Shown here: positions 26,208 through 37,413 of the stretch, piece by piece
Layout: every line of letters begins with the position of its first letter
How positions within the stretch are numbered: the first letter of the stretch is position 1
DNA from: Clostridium sp.
GTDB lineage: Bacteria > Bacillota > Clostridia > Clostridiales > Clostridiaceae
Length of the DNA stretch: 64,000 nt
Direction: 5' to 3'
NCBI RefSeq assembly: GCF_021372645.1
Contig: NZ_JAJFUC010000035.1
Location: 1 to 64,000 of the forward strand
Made by a program: the position numbers and the translations under genes
The notes under the pieces: generated by a model
Databases searched by the model: none
What the model saw: the letters and a program-made list of their open reading frames with translations, nothing else
Told to the model about the DNA's origin: nothing

Positions 26208-29200
26208 ATGATAAATTATAAAATTGGTTTAGATATAGGATCAACAACAGTAAAATTAGCAGTTCTTAATGATGAGAACATTTTAATATATAGTAAATAT
26301 CAAAGGCATTTTTCAGATATAAGAAGCACAATTATAGATTTAATAAATGAATGTTATGATGTTTTAGGTGATATTAATTGCAAGATTAGTATAACTGGTT
26401 CAGGTGGAATGTCAGTATCTAAATGGCTTAATATTGATTTTGTGCAAGAGGTAATTGCATGTTCCAAAACAGTCGAAACACTTATTCCACAAACTGATGT
26501 TGTAATAGAACTTGGTGGGGAAGATGCTAAAATAACATATTTTAAGGGCGGAATAGAGCAAAGAATGAATGGGAGCTGTGCAGGGGGAACTGGAGCTTTT
26601 GTTGATCAAATGGCAGTATTATTAAATACAGATGCATTGGGATTAAATGAATATGCAAAAGAATATAAGGTATTATATCCTATAGCGTCAAGATGTGGAG
26701 TTTTTGCTAAGACAGATGTACAACCATTAATAAATGAAGGTGCTAAAAAGAGTGATATAGCTGCATCCATATTTCAAGCTGTAGTAAACCAAACAATAGG
26801 AGGTCTTGCGTGTGGTAAACCTATAAGAGGTAATGTAGCTTTTCTTGGTGGACCATTATTCTTTTTATCCGAACTTAGACAAAGGTTTATAGAAACATTG
26901 AATTTGGAGGAAGAACAAATAATTGCGCCAGAAAATTCACAACTTTTTGTTGCTATAGGGGCGGCACTTTTATCACAAAAACAAAAAGTAACATCTTTAA
27001 AAAAGGTAGTAGATAAAATTTCAGATATCTCTAATATAAAGGATGATACTGAGCCAAGACTTGAACCTTTATTTAATGATGAAGAAGATTATAAAAAATT
27101 TAAAGATAGACATAATAAAAATGTATTAAAAAGAGCTGAGTTTAAAAGTTATGAGGGACAAGCATACTTAGGTATAGATGCAGGCTCAACAACAACTAAG
27201 GTTGCACTAATAAGCGAAAATTCAGAACTTTTATATTCTTACTATGGAAGTAATGAAGGAAATCCATTAAATAAAGTTGTAGATATCATGAAGGATTTGT
27301 ATGAAAAGCTTCCTGAAACTGTAGAAATAGTAAATTCGACAGTTACAGGTTATGGAGAAGCTTTAATTAAAGCAGCTTTACATATAGATATTGGAGAAAT
27401 TGAAACAATCGCACATTATAAAGCCGCAAATCACTTTTTGCCAGGAGTAGACTTCATTTTAGATATAGGTGGACAAGATATGAAGTGTCTAAAAATTAAA
27501 AATGGAGCAATAGATAGTATACTCTTAAATGAAGCTTGTTCATCAGGCTGTGGATCATTTATTGAAAGCTTTGCTAAATCGCTAGATATGAAAATTGAAG
27601 ATTTTGCAAAGGAAGCATTATTTTCAAAAGCGCCAGTAGACCTTGGATCTAGATGTACAGTGTTTATGAATTCTAGAGTCAAGCAATCTCAAAAAGAGGG
27701 TGCAGAAATTGCAGATATTTCAGCAGGACTTTCATATTCTGTTATAAAAAATGCTTTGTTTAAGGTAATAAAACTAAGAGATGAAAAAGACATAGGTGAA
27801 AAAGTAATAGTACAGGGTGGAACTTTTTATAATGAAGCTGTACTTAGAAGTTTTGAGCTTATTTCAGGGAGAGAAACTGTAAGGCCAGATATATCAGGAC
27901 TTATGGGTGCATTTGGATGTGCACTTATTGCAAAGGAAAGACATGTTGAAGGAATTAAGTCAAGTTTACTACCTAGAAATAGAATAGATGAATTTAAAAT
28001 GACATCATCTTTTGGAAGATGTGGGAAATGTGGAAACAACTGTTTGCTTACTATAAATAAATTTTCCACAGATGAAGAGTTTATATCAGGGAATAGATGC
28101 GAAAGAGGACTAGGTATAAACAAGTCTAAGGAAGATAAGTTGCCAAATTTATATGATTATAAATATAAGAGAACCTTTAATTATAAGCCTCTTAAAGAAG
28201 AAGAAGCAAAGCGTGGAGTAATTGGAATTCCAAGAGTTCTTAATATGTATGAAAATTATCCGTTTTGGTTTACTTTTTTAACTAGTTTAGGCTTTAGTGT
28301 TAAGCTATCAGCAGCCTCAAGCAAAAAGATATATGAACTTGGAATAGAAACAATTCCATCAGAATCAGCATGTTATCCAGCAAAATTAGCACACGGTCAT
28401 GTTATGAACTTAATTAATAGGGGAATTAAGAATATATTTTATCCTTGTATTTCCTATGAAAAAAATGAATTTAAGGATGCTCAAAACCATTATAATTGTC
28501 CTATGGTAACTTCTTATCCAGAAGTTATTAAAAATAATATGGATGGGTTAAAACTTAATGATATTAACTTTATAGAACCATTTTTATCTTTAGACAATGA
28601 AAAAGAGCTTGCTAAAAGAATAGTACAAGAGTTTAAGATGTTTAATGTAACTTTAAAGGAAGCAAAAGCAGCAGTAGAAGCAGCAGGCTTAGAAAGAGAA
28701 GCTTATAAAAAAGATATACAAAACAAAGGTGAAGAAGTCATAGATTATTTAAGAAAAAATAATAAAAAAGGAATAGTATTAAGTGGAAGACCATATCATA
28801 TAGATCCAGAAATAAATCATGGTATTCCTGATATTATAAATTCTTTTGATATGGCAGTATTAACAGAGGATAGTGTATCTCATTTAGGAATACTTAAAGA
28901 CAAGTTAAGAGTTGTAGATCAATGGATGTATCATTCAAGATTGTATAGAGCAGCAGCCTTTGTAGCAGATGAGCCTTGTGTTGATATAATTCAATTAAAT
29001 TCTTTTGGATGTGGACTAGATGCTGTTACTACAGATCAAGTTTCTGAAATTATTTCATCAAAAGGAAAGATATATACAGTACTTAAGATAGATGAAGGAA
29101 ATAATTTAGGGGCAGCTAAAATAAGAATAAGATCATTAAAAGCTGCAATGGGTGAAAGAGAAAGAAAGAATTATAAACCTATTGAAGAAAAGATAATATA

Positions 29201-30512
29201 TAAAAACCCAATATTTACACCTGAAATGAGAAAAAAACATACAATTTTATGTCCTCAAATGTCTCCAATACATTTTGATTTAATAGAAACAGCTGTAAGG
29301 GAAGCAGGATATAATTTAGAAGTCTTACCGGCAATGGATATGAAGGCAGTTGATGAAGGTTTAAAATATGTTAATAATGATGCTTGTTATCCTTCAATAA
29401 TAGTAATTGGGCAAATCATTCAAGCACTTAAGTCAGGAAAATATGATGTGAACAACACTTCAGTTATAATATCTCAGACAGGTGGAGGATGCAGAGCTAC
29501 CAATTACATTGGATTTTTAAAAATGGCATTAAAACACGCTGGATTTGAAAATGTACCGGTTATATCTGCAAATGTAGTAGGACTTGATCAGCAGCCAGGC
29601 TTTAAGATAACATTAAAACTACTTCATAGAGCAATTATGGCATTAGTTTATGGTGATTTATTTATGAAAGTTTTATATAGGACAAGACCTTATGAAAAAA
29701 TTAAAGGGTCAGCAAATGAACTTCATAAAAAATGGAACGAAAGAGCTAAATCAAATTTAATTAATGGGAGTAAAAGAGAGTTTAATAAAAATATAAAAGA
29801 AATAATTAATGAGTTTGATAATTTGCCATTGTTAAATATTAGAAAACCTAAGGTTGGAGTTGTTGGAGAAATATTAGTTAAATTCCATCCAACAGCTAAT
29901 AATGATATAGTAGTAATTTTAGAAAATGAAGGAGCGGAAGCAGTAGTTCCAGATCTTTTAGGTTTCTTCTTTTATTCAGCGCTTGATGCAGAATTTCAAG
30001 CTAAATTTCTTGCAGGAAGCAAAAGGGAAAATAATTTAAGCAATATGGCAATTTTATATATGGAAACTTATAGAAAAACCATGAAAAGGTATTTAGAAAA
30101 GAGTAATAGATTTTCTAAGCCTAGACATATAAGAGAATTAGCGAATATGGCATCACCTATACTTTCTCTTGGAAATCAAACTGGAGAAGGATGGTTTTTA
30201 ACAGCTGAAATGATCGAACTTATAGAAAGTGGTGCAACCAATATAGCTTGTCTTCAACCTTTTGCATGTTTACCTAATCATGTAACTGGAAAAGGAATGA
30301 TAAAGACTTTAAAGGAGAGATATCCAAGCTCAAATATAGTAGCTATAGATTATGATCCAGGTGCATCAAATGTAAATCAAATGAATAGAATAAAGCTTAT
30401 GCTATCAGTAGCGTTTAGAAATTTAGAAGAAGAAACTACAATTCATAAGAAACGACAAGAAAGTATAGAAAAACAACAGTTTAATAATGAAATAAGTCTA
30501 ACCTTACATTAA
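26208..30512 (+). CDS. Giant acyl-CoA dehydratase activase-related protein
   Basis: A 1434-residue protein of the BadF/BadG/HgdC superfamily. Two ASKHA ATPase domains are fused: the first (about 3-265) has [13 protein letters not shown] and cluster-type cysteines in [10 protein letters not shown] and [11 protein letters not shown]; the second (about 325-585) repeats this with [24 protein letters not shown] and [11 protein letters not shown] Cys-rich knot ([10 protein letters not shown], about 606-615) and a DUF2229 region follow, then an HgdB-like C-terminal part. HgdC activases hydrolyse ATP to inject an electron into dehydratases. No dehydratase gene is adjacent, so the partner is unknown; a self-contained reductase is possible. 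Confidence 0.9.
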   Translation: MINYKIGLDIGSTTVKLAVLNDENILIYSKYQRHFSDIRSTIIDLINECYDVLGDINCKISITGSGGMSVSKWLNIDFVQEVIACSKTVETLIPQTDVVIELGGEDAKITYFKGGIEQRMNGSCAGGTGAFVDQMAVLLNTDALGLNEYAKEYKVLYPIASRCGVFAKTDVQPLINEGAKKSDIAASIFQAVVNQTIGGLACGKPIRGNVAFLGGPLFFLSELRQRFIETLNLEEEQIIAPENSQLFVAIGAALLSQKQKVTSLKKVVDKISDISNIKDDTEPRLEPLFNDEEDYKKFKDRHNKNVLKRAEFKSYEGQAYLGIDAGSTTTKVALISENSELLYSYYGSNEGNPLNKVVDIMKDLYEKLPETVEIVNSTVTGYGEALIKAALHIDIGEIETIAHYKAANHFLPGVDFILDIGGQDMKCLKIKNGAIDSILLNEACSSGCGSFIESFAKSLDMKIEDFAKEALFSKAPVDLGSRCTVFMNSRVKQSQKEGAEIADISAGLSYSVIKNALFKVIKLRDEKDIGEKVIVQGGTFYNEAVLRSFELISGRETVRPDISGLMGAFGCALIAKERHVEGIKSSLLPRNRIDEFKMTSSFGRCGKCGNNCLLTINKFSTDEEFISGNRCERGLGINKSKEDKLPNLYDYKYKRTFNYKPLKEEEAKRGVIGIPRVLNMYENYPFWFTFLTSLGFSVKLSAASSKKIYELGIETIPSESACYPAKLAHGHVMNLINRGIKNIFYPCISYEKNEFKDAQNHYNCPMVTSYPEVIKNNMDGLKLNDINFIEPFLSLDNEKELAKRIVQEFKMFNVTLKEAKAAVEAAGLEREAYKKDIQNKGEEVIDYLRKNNKKGIVLSGRPYHIDPEINHGIPDIINSFDMAVLTEDSVSHLGILKDKLRVVDQWMYHSRLYRAAAFVADEPCVDIIQLNSFGCGLDAVTTDQVSEIISSKGKIYTVLKIDEGNNLGAAKIRIRSLKAAMGERERKNYKPIEEKIIYKNPIFTPEMRKKHTILCPQMSPIHFDLIETAVREAGYNLEVLPAMDMKAVDEGLKYVNNDACYPSIIVIGQIIQALKSGKYDVNNTSVIISQTGGGCRATNYIGFLKMALKHAGFENVPVISANVVGLDQQPGFKITLKLLHRAIMALVYGDLFMKVLYRTRPYEKIKGSANELHKKWNERAKSNLINGSKREFNKNIKEIINEFDNLPLLNIRKPKVGVVGEILVKFHPTANNDIVVILENEGAEAVVPDLLGFFFYSALDAEFQAKFLAGSKRENNLSNMAILYMETYRKTMKRYLEKSNRFSKPRHIRELANMASPILSLGNQTGEGWFLTAEMIELIESGATNIACLQPFACLPNHVTGKGMIKTLKERYPSSNIVAIDYDPGASNVNQMNRIKLMLSVAFRNLEEETTIHKKRQESIEKQQFNNEISLTLH

Positions 30513-30550
30513 AAATTTATATGAGAATAATCAAATATAGTTATTGTTAA

Positions 30551-30590
30551 TAGAAGTAGAAGGAACAATAGTTCCTTCTACTTCTATGTC
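30551..30590 (+). terminator. Terminator after the giant activase
   Basis: TAGAAGTAGAAGGAAC and GTTCCTTCTACTTCTA form a perfect 16-bp stem with a 4-nt loop, 38 nt after the stop. The following T-run is interrupted. Confidence 0.75.
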
Positions 30591-30740
30591 TATTTTATAT
30601 GACTTTAGAAAAGAGTTAATAACCTTATTGCCAAATGGTATCTGGAAGTGTAAATTATACTTAGAGAACATAGTCTAAGAGAATAGTTAACAACGCTAGA
30701 TATGGTAAGAAATTTGAGATATGCAATTTGGAGGTAATAG

Positions 30741-31781
30741 ATGGAAACTAAAAGTAGTCAGGGGACAACGGGAAAACCAAAAAATAAGAAATTTAAGCCG
30801 CTAGTATTTTTGATAGGGATAGTATATATAGTTGTTTTTTTAGGGATTACAACTCCTTTACTGTTACTTTTTGGACCGTATGGAAATACAAGAAAAGTAT
30901 TTGTATCAACTGTACTTGGAACAAGACATGCATACTTAATAACTGATTTTATTTCTCAAGAAACTATAAATGAAATTTTAGGAGTAAAGAAGGAAGAAGA
31001 GCCAAAAGAACAAATTACTAAAAATATTGCTGCTGATCTTGATAAAATAAGGGTTAAATATACAAGTGGAAATGATATAAGTAGATATGATATTCATACA
31101 GATAGATATACTGGTTATGTGTTAGAAATAAAGAACCCATTGGGTGTTAAGGTTGCAATGACTAAATATATAGGTAAAATAGGGCAGAAAACAAGTGAAA
31201 TGGCAGAAGAACATAATGCTATTGCAGCTATTAATGGGGGAGCATTTGTAGATGAGTCTTCCGATGGAACACTTTATGCAGGAACTGGAGCAGAGCCAGG
31301 CGGATTTGTAATTTCAGGAGGAAATGTCATATATCCGAAAAATAATAGCATGAAGAAAAATAATGTTGAAAATGTTATTGCTTTTACAAAAGGAGGACAA
31401 CTTATAGTTGGAGATCATACTCTTGTAGAATTGAAAAAATTAAATGTGCAAGAAGCAATGTGTTTTAGAAGACCTAATATTATTATTAATGGAGAGGCAC
31501 AGGTAAAGGATAAAATGGCAGATGGACTTAATCCTAGGACTGCAGTTGGACAGAAGGAAGATGGAACAGTAATATTTTTAGTTATTGATGGTAGAAAAAT
31601 CACATCTCCTGGAGCAAGTTTATATGATGTACAACAAATAATGCTCGAAAGGGGAGCTATTAATGCAGGAGCTCTTGATGGAGGATATTCATCGACAATG
31701 TATTATAAAGGTGATGTAATAAATTCTCCTAATGCATGGGATGGAGAAAGATCTGTTGCCACAGCATTTTATGTTGAATAG
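30741..31781 (+). CDS. Phosphodiester glycosidase (NAGPA domain) envelope protein
   Basis: A 346-residue protein with one N-terminal membrane helix (PLVFLIGIVYIVVFLGITTP) and an extracytoplasmic NAGPA-type domain (about 115-345). Family motifs: AAINGGAFVDESS, GTGAEPGGFVIS, NPRTAVGQKEDGTVIFLVID, and GAINAGALDGGYSSTMYY. Relatives remove N-acetylglucosamine from phosphodiesters or act on exopolysaccharide and wall polymers. GGAGG precedes the ATG. A membrane-anchored partner gene follows 100 nt later. Confidence 0.85.
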   Translation: METKSSQGTTGKPKNKKFKPLVFLIGIVYIVVFLGITTPLLLLFGPYGNTRKVFVSTVLGTRHAYLITDFISQETINEILGVKKEEEPKEQITKNIAADLDKIRVKYTSGNDISRYDIHTDRYTGYVLEIKNPLGVKVAMTKYIGKIGQKTSEMAEEHNAIAAINGGAFVDESSDGTLYAGTGAEPGGFVISGGNVIYPKNNSMKKNNVENVIAFTKGGQLIVGDHTLVELKKLNVQEAMCFRRPNIIINGEAQVKDKMADGLNPRTAVGQKEDGTVIFLVIDGRKITSPGASLYDVQQIMLERGAINAGALDGGYSSTMYYKGDVINSPNAWDGERSVATAFYVE

Positions 31782-31882
31782 GGCAGTAAATGAGAAGATA
31801 ACTTCTTTCTAAAACTTATGCATCTGAAAGAAAAAACTGCCTAAGGATGTAACGTATATTTTGTGTAGGAGAGGATTAATTA

Positions 31883-32947
31883 ATGAAAAACCTGGTGAGA
31901 ATATTAGTATGGACTCTTATAGCATTAGTAATTCAGCAAAGCATATTTCTATATGTAGAAAATGTATATTTAGCCTCAGATGTAAAAATAGAAGCAGAAA
32001 AAGTTGAGGAAAAAGAAACTCTCCAAAAGAAAAATCTAAATGAAATTGATATAAAAGATGGAATAAGTGATGTTTCATTATCATCAGATGGAAGATTTGT
32101 TGCTTATTTAGAAAATAATAAGCTTAAAGTATTGGATAGTAATGATAATAGTGAAAAGGAATTTAAAAGTGATAATGATGGAGAATTGGTATTTTATAAG
32201 TGGTTAACAAATGAAAATAGTATGATTGCTATTCAAAAAGTACAGAAAAATGGGGAATTTTATTTTGAACCACTATCCTTTAATGCTAGAAAAGGAGAAA
32301 CAAGACAACTTGCAGATTTTAATTTAAACGAAGTAAGAATAAATATAGAAAATAAAAACGATAAAATTGATAATGTTGTATTTTCAACTGCAACCCATAG
32401 TCTTTATATAAAGATTCAAAAGAAAGCTGGAAAAAGTGATCTATATTATGCAAATGTAATGAATCAATTAGCAGAAGTTAGGTCAAATAGAGATATAGGG
32501 AATATTGTAGTTCCAACTACAAGTACAAATGCAGTAATGGAAATGGGAGAAGGTGCAACCATATTAAACAGTTCAGAAAACATAGAAATACCTAATGTTC
32601 AAATTACAAAAGTATTAGGTACTGATATTAATGACAATGTATATTTTGGCGAAGAAATAAATGATAAAATTACTAAAATATATTATACAGTGTTAAGTGA
32701 TAAAAATCTTCAATGGCATACACTAACACTAACAAAGCCAGTAGATAAAGAAGATATAATAGTAGATTATGGCGGCAAAGTTTATGTAAATGATAAACCT
32801 GCAGGGAGTGTTTTAGAGCTTACTACTAAAAAGACAATTAAATATGAAGGACAACTAGTACAATCATATTCTAAAGGGTTTATTTCTAGAAATGGTAATA
32901 AATTAATAAAGAATGAAATAGAAGAAAATAAAATATCTATCCGGTAA
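31883..32947 (+). CDS. Membrane-anchored beta-propeller-like protein, function unknown
   Basis: The 354-residue protein has one N-terminal membrane helix (ILVWTLIALVIQQSIFLYV) and an exported part with strand-rich WD40/DPP-IV-like repeats (VSLSSDGRFVAYLENNKLKV, then FYKWLTNENSMIAIQKV). No catalytic motif is seen. It follows the phosphodiester glycosidase gene with a clear GGAGAGG site, so the two are likely co-expressed, and an accessory role in the envelope is plausible. I do not recognise a named family. Confidence 0.75.
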   Translation: MKNLVRILVWTLIALVIQQSIFLYVENVYLASDVKIEAEKVEEKETLQKKNLNEIDIKDGISDVSLSSDGRFVAYLENNKLKVLDSNDNSEKEFKSDNDGELVFYKWLTNENSMIAIQKVQKNGEFYFEPLSFNARKGETRQLADFNLNEVRINIENKNDKIDNVVFSTATHSLYIKIQKKAGKSDLYYANVMNQLAEVRSNRDIGNIVVPTTSTNAVMEMGEGATILNSSENIEIPNVQITKVLGTDINDNVYFGEEINDKITKIYYTVLSDKNLQWHTLTLTKPVDKEDIIVDYGGKVYVNDKPAGSVLELTTKKTIKYEGQLVQSYSKGFISRNGNKLIKNEIEENKISIR

Positions 32948-33068
32948 TTATAAATGTATTTAAAATAGACTAACAAAAATTAAAACAAAAGGGGAGGGCT
33001 GGAGGTTCATCTAGAATAAGACTATAAAATAATACATAAATAAGATATAAGAAATTTCACAAAATTAA

Positions 33069-33266
33069 AATTTTGCCAAGGTATTAAATATAAGGAAACC
33101 TCAAAAGCTAGATCCTTATGAAGAAAAGTTAAAATTCAAACCTGAATGGGTTGACATAGGTTATGTATTAATTTCCATGATGCTATTAAAGAAAGTTACA
33201 AGTTCTAGTACTGTCACTTTTACAAATTATAATAAAATAGCTACAGAAAAAAATATTATGGTATAA
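33069..33266 (+). pseudogene. Gene fragment, possibly a transposase C-terminus
   Basis: An open stretch of 65 codons without a start reads RKPQKLDPYEEKLKFKPEWV then LISMMLLKKVTSSSTVTF. A KVxSxxTVxF strand near the end of a protein recalls the C-terminal barrel of Mu/IS481-like transposases, but I cannot confirm this. The flanks (32948-33431) contain no other feature beyond the ribosome binding site of the next gene. Confidence 0.3.
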
Positions 33267-33431
33267 TAAGAATAATAAATATGATCTGGTGATAATTTGA
33301 GGATTTTAATAAAGTATTTTTGGCTTATTGTCTTGAAGGGAAGGTGAATAGCTAGTTTTTGATTAAAATAATTATTAAAAATTTAAAAGGTATATAATGA
33401 GAATTTAGATAAGGGAAGAAGGTGTTTACTG

Positions 33432-34505
33432 ATGAAGAAATTTATTAAAAATTTATTATTAGGATTAATAATAATATCAGCGCTAGGAGTACAGCCTGTA
33501 TTTGCAACAGATTATGATTTAAATACTTCTGTATATAATCATTTAGAAAATTGGGATACAGAATTTGAAATTAATTACTATAGCTCTGACGCATTAGATG
33601 TCGTAAAAGATATTGCGAAAAAAGATGATTATTTAACTAGATCGTTAAGGAGATTAGAATATAACAGAGTGGGACATAGAGCAACAGTAAAAGTTACTTA
33701 TTTAACAACTAAGGAGCAAGAAGAATATATAAATAAAGAATTAACCCAAATAGTCAATTCTATAATTACAAATAGCATGAGCGATTTTGAGAAAATCAAA
33801 ACAATAAATAAGTATATAGTTGATAGATATGAATATGATGATAGCCTTGTATCTAATAATGTATATTCTGCATTAACAACAGGGAAGACTATATGTCAAG
33901 GTTATGCAATGACTGCTTATAAAATGCTTAATTTAGCAGGTATAGAAAATAAAATTATTGTTGGGGATTTAGATGGAGTTCCCCATGGGTGGAATTTAGT
34001 TAAGCTTAATGGTAATTGGTATCAACTAGATGTTACTAATAATGATGTGGCAAATGATAGATATTTTCTTAAAAATGATGACTTATTAAGACATGATGGA
34101 TTTACTTGGGAAGCTAATGATTATCCAATATGTGATGAAAATTATGATCCAACATCAAATCGCAGTACAACGATATTAAATAATAATACTCAAAATGTAA
34201 CCCAAAATAAGCAAGAGTCAAATAATTATGGACAAACTTTAAGCGGTTATAAATCAAATGTTGATGGCAATTGGTATTGTAGTAATGGTTCATGGTATTT
34301 CTTAAAGAATATAGGTATTTACTCTACAGGATGGAATATAATTGATAATAAGTGGTATTGCTTAGAAAGTAATGGTAAAATGAAAACAGGATGGATATAT
34401 TATAATCGAAAATGGTATTATTGTTACCCAGTAAGCGGAGATATGGCGACTAATACCATTATTGATGGGTATAGAGTTGATTTAACTGGAGCTTGGATAG
34501 CATAA
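33432..34505 (+). CDS. Secreted transglutaminase-like protein with wall-binding repeats
   Basis: The 357-residue protein has a cleavable signal peptide (LLLGLIIISALGVQPVFA, about residues 8-25). A transglutaminase-like domain (about 95-235) follows, with its triad visible as Cys in TICQGYAMTAY, His in GVPHGWNLVKL and Asp in WYQLDVTNND. A Thr/Asn/Gln linker leads to C-terminal choline/cell-wall-binding repeats (GSWYFLKNIGIYSTGW and KWYYCYPVSGDM). It probably acts as a wall-attached cysteine hydrolase or cross-linking enzyme. The second protein at 37414-37968 shares the same repeats. Confidence 0.87.
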   Translation: MKKFIKNLLLGLIIISALGVQPVFATDYDLNTSVYNHLENWDTEFEINYYSSDALDVVKDIAKKDDYLTRSLRRLEYNRVGHRATVKVTYLTTKEQEEYINKELTQIVNSIITNSMSDFEKIKTINKYIVDRYEYDDSLVSNNVYSALTTGKTICQGYAMTAYKMLNLAGIENKIIVGDLDGVPHGWNLVKLNGNWYQLDVTNNDVANDRYFLKNDDLLRHDGFTWEANDYPICDENYDPTSNRSTTILNNNTQNVTQNKQESNNYGQTLSGYKSNVDGNWYCSNGSWYFLKNIGIYSTGWNIIDNKWYCLESNGKMKTGWIYYNRKWYYCYPVSGDMATNTIIDGYRVDLTGAWIA

Positions 34506-34534
34506 AAATAGAAATATATGTTTTGATAATAAAA

Positions 34535-34578
34535 AACTATGGAATTAAGTATTATAAGCTTAATTTCATAGTTCTTTT
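34535..34578 (+). terminator. Terminator after the secreted transglutaminase-like gene
   Basis: AACTATGGAATTAAG pairs with CTTAATTTCATAGTT (one G-T pair) and is followed by CTTTT. Confidence 0.7.
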
Positions 34579-34774
34579 ACTATATATACTTTAGCACTAT
34601 AACGGGTGCAAGGTTCCGTCAACGCCTACTCAAGATAATTCTTTTTCAAATTGAAGTTCTAAGATGTATTCAAAAAATTTACTTTTGTCGATAGTAGTTG
34701 TAAAACTATAAAGGAAACTCAACTTGCATTCACTCGCTGAGTAAGTGATTTATACCAAATATTTCTTATAAGGA

Positions 34775-34800
34775 AGTTAACTCGTATACGCGAGTTAACT
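34775..34800. repeat. Palindromic hairpin in the convergent spacer
   Basis: AGTTAACTCG (34775-34784) pairs exactly with CGAGTTAACT (34791-34800) around a 6-nt loop. It lies between the end of the transglutaminase-like gene and the end of the minus-strand permease gene. The rest of 34579-34843 has no gene. Confidence 0.5.
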
Positions 34801-34843
34801 AAGTTCGAGAAAGCAAATATAAAATTTGGGCTCTCACTTATAC

Positions 34844-36025
34844 TTAAGAATTATCTTGACTTTTCATATAATTTTCATACCAATTATTAAATAATACTTT
34901 AAGAGAAGCGGCAATCGGAACGGCAAGAAGCATTCCTAATAATCCACCTACAGTACCACCAATTAATATTGCCATCATAGTAAATACAGGATGTAAACCA
35001 ACACTATTTCCCACGATTTTAGGCGCTAGAAGGTTATTGTCAATCTGCTGGACAACTTGCATAGCAAGGATAGCATAAAGTATTTTAATCGGTTGTCCAC
35101 TAAGCAGTCCCATAATTGCGGCAAGGACAGTAGCAACTAATGGACCTACATAAGGAATCATATTGCATAGACCTCCAATTATACCAATTACAATAGCATA
35201 TTTTATTCCTACAATTGAAAGAGCAATTGCAGACAAGACACCAACAAAAAATGATTCTAAGAACTGTCCACGTATAAATTTACCAAAAACTTCATTGACA
35301 ACGTGAACAGTATAATTTATTTTAAGGCCTACCTTACTTTTTCTAAATACTAAATAATAGAGTTTACTGCATAAACTTATAAAATACTCAGAATCACTTA
35401 GAAGATATATGCTAATTATTAAGGCAATAAAAAATGTTACAACACTACTACCAATAGACATTATGTAGGATGTCATATTTCCAATATTACTAAAAATATA
35501 ATTCTGCAAGTAAGTTATACCATCTATAATATATGGTTTCAGTGTGCCTATAAAAGAATTATTTAAACTATCAAGAGCTGCGTTTATGGATACAATAGAG
35601 AATGAACTACTATTTAAATTTAATGAAATATACTGAATTATGTTAGTTAGAGTAGTATTGTTTGATAATTGACCGCCAATCATATAATATACTCCACATA
35701 GTAATCCTAAAAGGATACCAATAATTAAAAAATATGCATATATTATTGCTATAACACGTCTTGATGATGGATTTTTTACTTTATATAGCTTGTTTCTCTC
35801 TAAAAATTTTTCAATAAATCTAGTAACTGGATATAAGAGATAAGAAATTATAATTGCTATTAGTAGTGGTTTAACTAAATTAATTATATAGACTAAAATA
35901 TTAAAAGCATTATTGAATAAGGTACCTATATTTGAAACAATTAGAAATGCAACATATATTATAACTGCTGTAATAGTTGTATATACTGAATATTTAAGTA
36001 ATTTTTTATCAAATTCAATTTTCAT
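34844..36025 (-). CDS. AI-2E family transporter
   Basis: The 393-residue protein has about seven to eight membrane helices and matches the AI-2E/UPF0118 (YdbI/PerM) family: the long N-terminal segment with two helices, the amphipathic central part, and the conserved C-terminal block GGLCNMIPYVGPLVATVLAA, then QQIDNNLLAPKIVGNSVGLH. Members export autoinducer-2 or act as permeases and sodium/proton antiporters; substrate here is unknown. It is a single-gene unit with a convergent neighbour. Confidence 0.9.
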   Translation of the reverse strand: MKIEFDKKLLKYSVYTTITAVIIYVAFLIVSNIGTLFNNAFNILVYIINLVKPLLIAIIISYLLYPVTRFIEKFLERNKLYKVKNPSSRRVIAIIYAYFLIIGILLGLLCGVYYMIGGQLSNNTTLTNIIQYISLNLNSSSFSIVSINAALDSLNNSFIGTLKPYIIDGITYLQNYIFSNIGNMTSYIMSIGSSVVTFFIALIISIYLLSDSEYFISLCSKLYYLVFRKSKVGLKINYTVHVVNEVFGKFIRGQFLESFFVGVLSAIALSIVGIKYAIVIGIIGGLCNMIPYVGPLVATVLAAIMGLLSGQPIKILYAILAMQVVQQIDNNLLAPKIVGNSVGLHPVFTMMAILIGGTVGGLLGMLLAVPIAASLKVLFNNWYENYMKSQDNS

Positions 36026-36215
36026 ATAATAGTATTTATCTCCTTAATCTTTACTTATTTATTTCTTTGAAATTTGTATAATTATTTAATAGCTTTATTC
36101 ATTGATTCTTCCTATAATTTAGCATAAATATTAATATAATTATATCTAATTATTAACATTATAACACATTTTTCATTAGTTAAACTAAAACATAAATCAC
36201 AATTATACTTTATAT

Positions 36216-36294
36216 GGCGTAGTACAAAAAATATATTTAGGTTATTGATATTACAATATTCAGTCATTAGCTTTTATAAAATTTGAGCTACGCC
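36216..36294. repeat. Repeat family C, copy 2
   Basis: This 79-bp element has ends GGCGTAGTACAAA and TTTGAGCTACGCC and is flanked by AT-rich DNA. Compared with copy 1 at 24585-24686, the outer pair has changed on both arms (GGTAT/ACACC versus GGCGT/ACGCC), so pairing is kept. Nothing else is seen in 36026-36368. Confidence 0.5.
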
Positions 36295-36368
36295 AAATTA
36301 TGGTTATATAATATTAATTATTCTAATATATTTAAAATAGTTAATATTATAAAGGACTGTGGTTAAAT

Positions 36369-36953
36369 ATGGGAGGAAGTTTTAGCTATCATAAAAATAA
36401 AGATAAAAATAAAAATTTAACTTATGATGATTTATATAATCAATCTAGCAGTTTAAAAGAAGAATATGTGTTTGGCATGCCAATTGATGAATTTGATCGA
36501 TTTAATAAGGATGATGGAAAAATAATATATTCCAAGGAAGAAATAGATAATATATTGAAAGAATGTATAGAAAACATGGTTATAGAAATAGAAAATGCAA
36601 TTGCCGAAAAGTTCGGAAAATATAATTTTATAGCTACGTATAATAGGTATATTTATGAATGGAATGAAGTATTGTGTAGCATTGAGGTTAATGGAAAGCT
36701 AGTAAATGTAAAGCTTACCAATGATTATACATGTGATGATGCTAATAATATAAGTTCAGTTTATATCACATTATTTAGTGATGGGGAAGAAGGCATTTTT
36801 ACAGAATGTATAGAACGTATTAATCAAGTATATGAATTTATTGGTTCATCTTATGCTTATGTACCTGTAAGTGAAAATGAAATATGCTTTAAAGAGTTAA
36901 ATAAGGAAAAATTCATAGAATGTATAGTTTCTGAAGTAAGTAGAATAATATGA
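36369..36953 (+). CDS. Hypothetical protein (194 aa)
   Basis: I do not recognise a family. After a Lys/Asn-rich polar start (HKNKDKNKNLTYDD) comes a helix rich in Glu (about 55-90), then mixed strands. There is no signal peptide, membrane helix or Cys-rich motif. The ribosome binding site (AAAGGA) is rather far from the ATG (13 nt) but no better start is seen. The neighbours are on the opposite strand or are gene remnants, so no function can be inferred from context. Confidence 0.65.
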   Translation: MGGSFSYHKNKDKNKNLTYDDLYNQSSSLKEEYVFGMPIDEFDRFNKDDGKIIYSKEEIDNILKECIENMVIEIENAIAEKFGKYNFIATYNRYIYEWNEVLCSIEVNGKLVNVKLTNDYTCDDANNISSVYITLFSDGEEGIFTECIERINQVYEFIGSSYAYVPVSENEICFKELNKEKFIECIVSEVSRII

Positions 36954-37075
36954 AATAAATGGATACACTCAATACTTGTTTTAAAGACAAGCAATAACAG
37001 AGAAAGTTCTATAATACAAATATTAAATTTGGCTTATAGAATTTTCTAAACAAATCTTACTTTTGAGTTCTCTAC

Positions 37076-37297
37076 TTATAATATTTCTTTATGAGTAAGT
37101 TCTGCAATAAGTGAATTTATTATAATGTAAAACTCATGCTTATAAGCATGTTTTACAGATATACTTACTCCTACATCGTGCAATTTGGCAGAAATTCTAA
37201 GTGATTTATGTTCTGATTTTAAATATTTTGAATCCAGATTTTTTAAGCATTCAAAAAGTACAGTAGATAAATCACAGATTTTTTCAGCTTGTATAAC
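37076..37297 (-). pseudogene. Fragment of a Ppx/GppA phosphatase
   Basis: On the minus strand an open stretch reads LRISAKLHDVGVSISVKHAY then KHEFYIIINSLIAELTHKEI before a stop. This is the HD-like C-terminal region of exopolyphosphatase/pppGpp phosphatase (LHDIG-xxI-xxxxH-xHSxYII-NS-xxGLTHxEI). The N-terminal catalytic domain is absent and no start remains, so this is a decayed gene. 36954-37075 and 37298-37413 hold nothing else. Confidence 0.72.
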
Positions 37298-37413
37298 TTA
37301 AATTTATAATTAAAAACACTCAAGAATTAAAAAATTGAATCGATAATTGATAACAAGAATATAATTTTAGACAAAATAATAATTTACATTAAATATTCTA
37401 GGAGATGAGAAGG

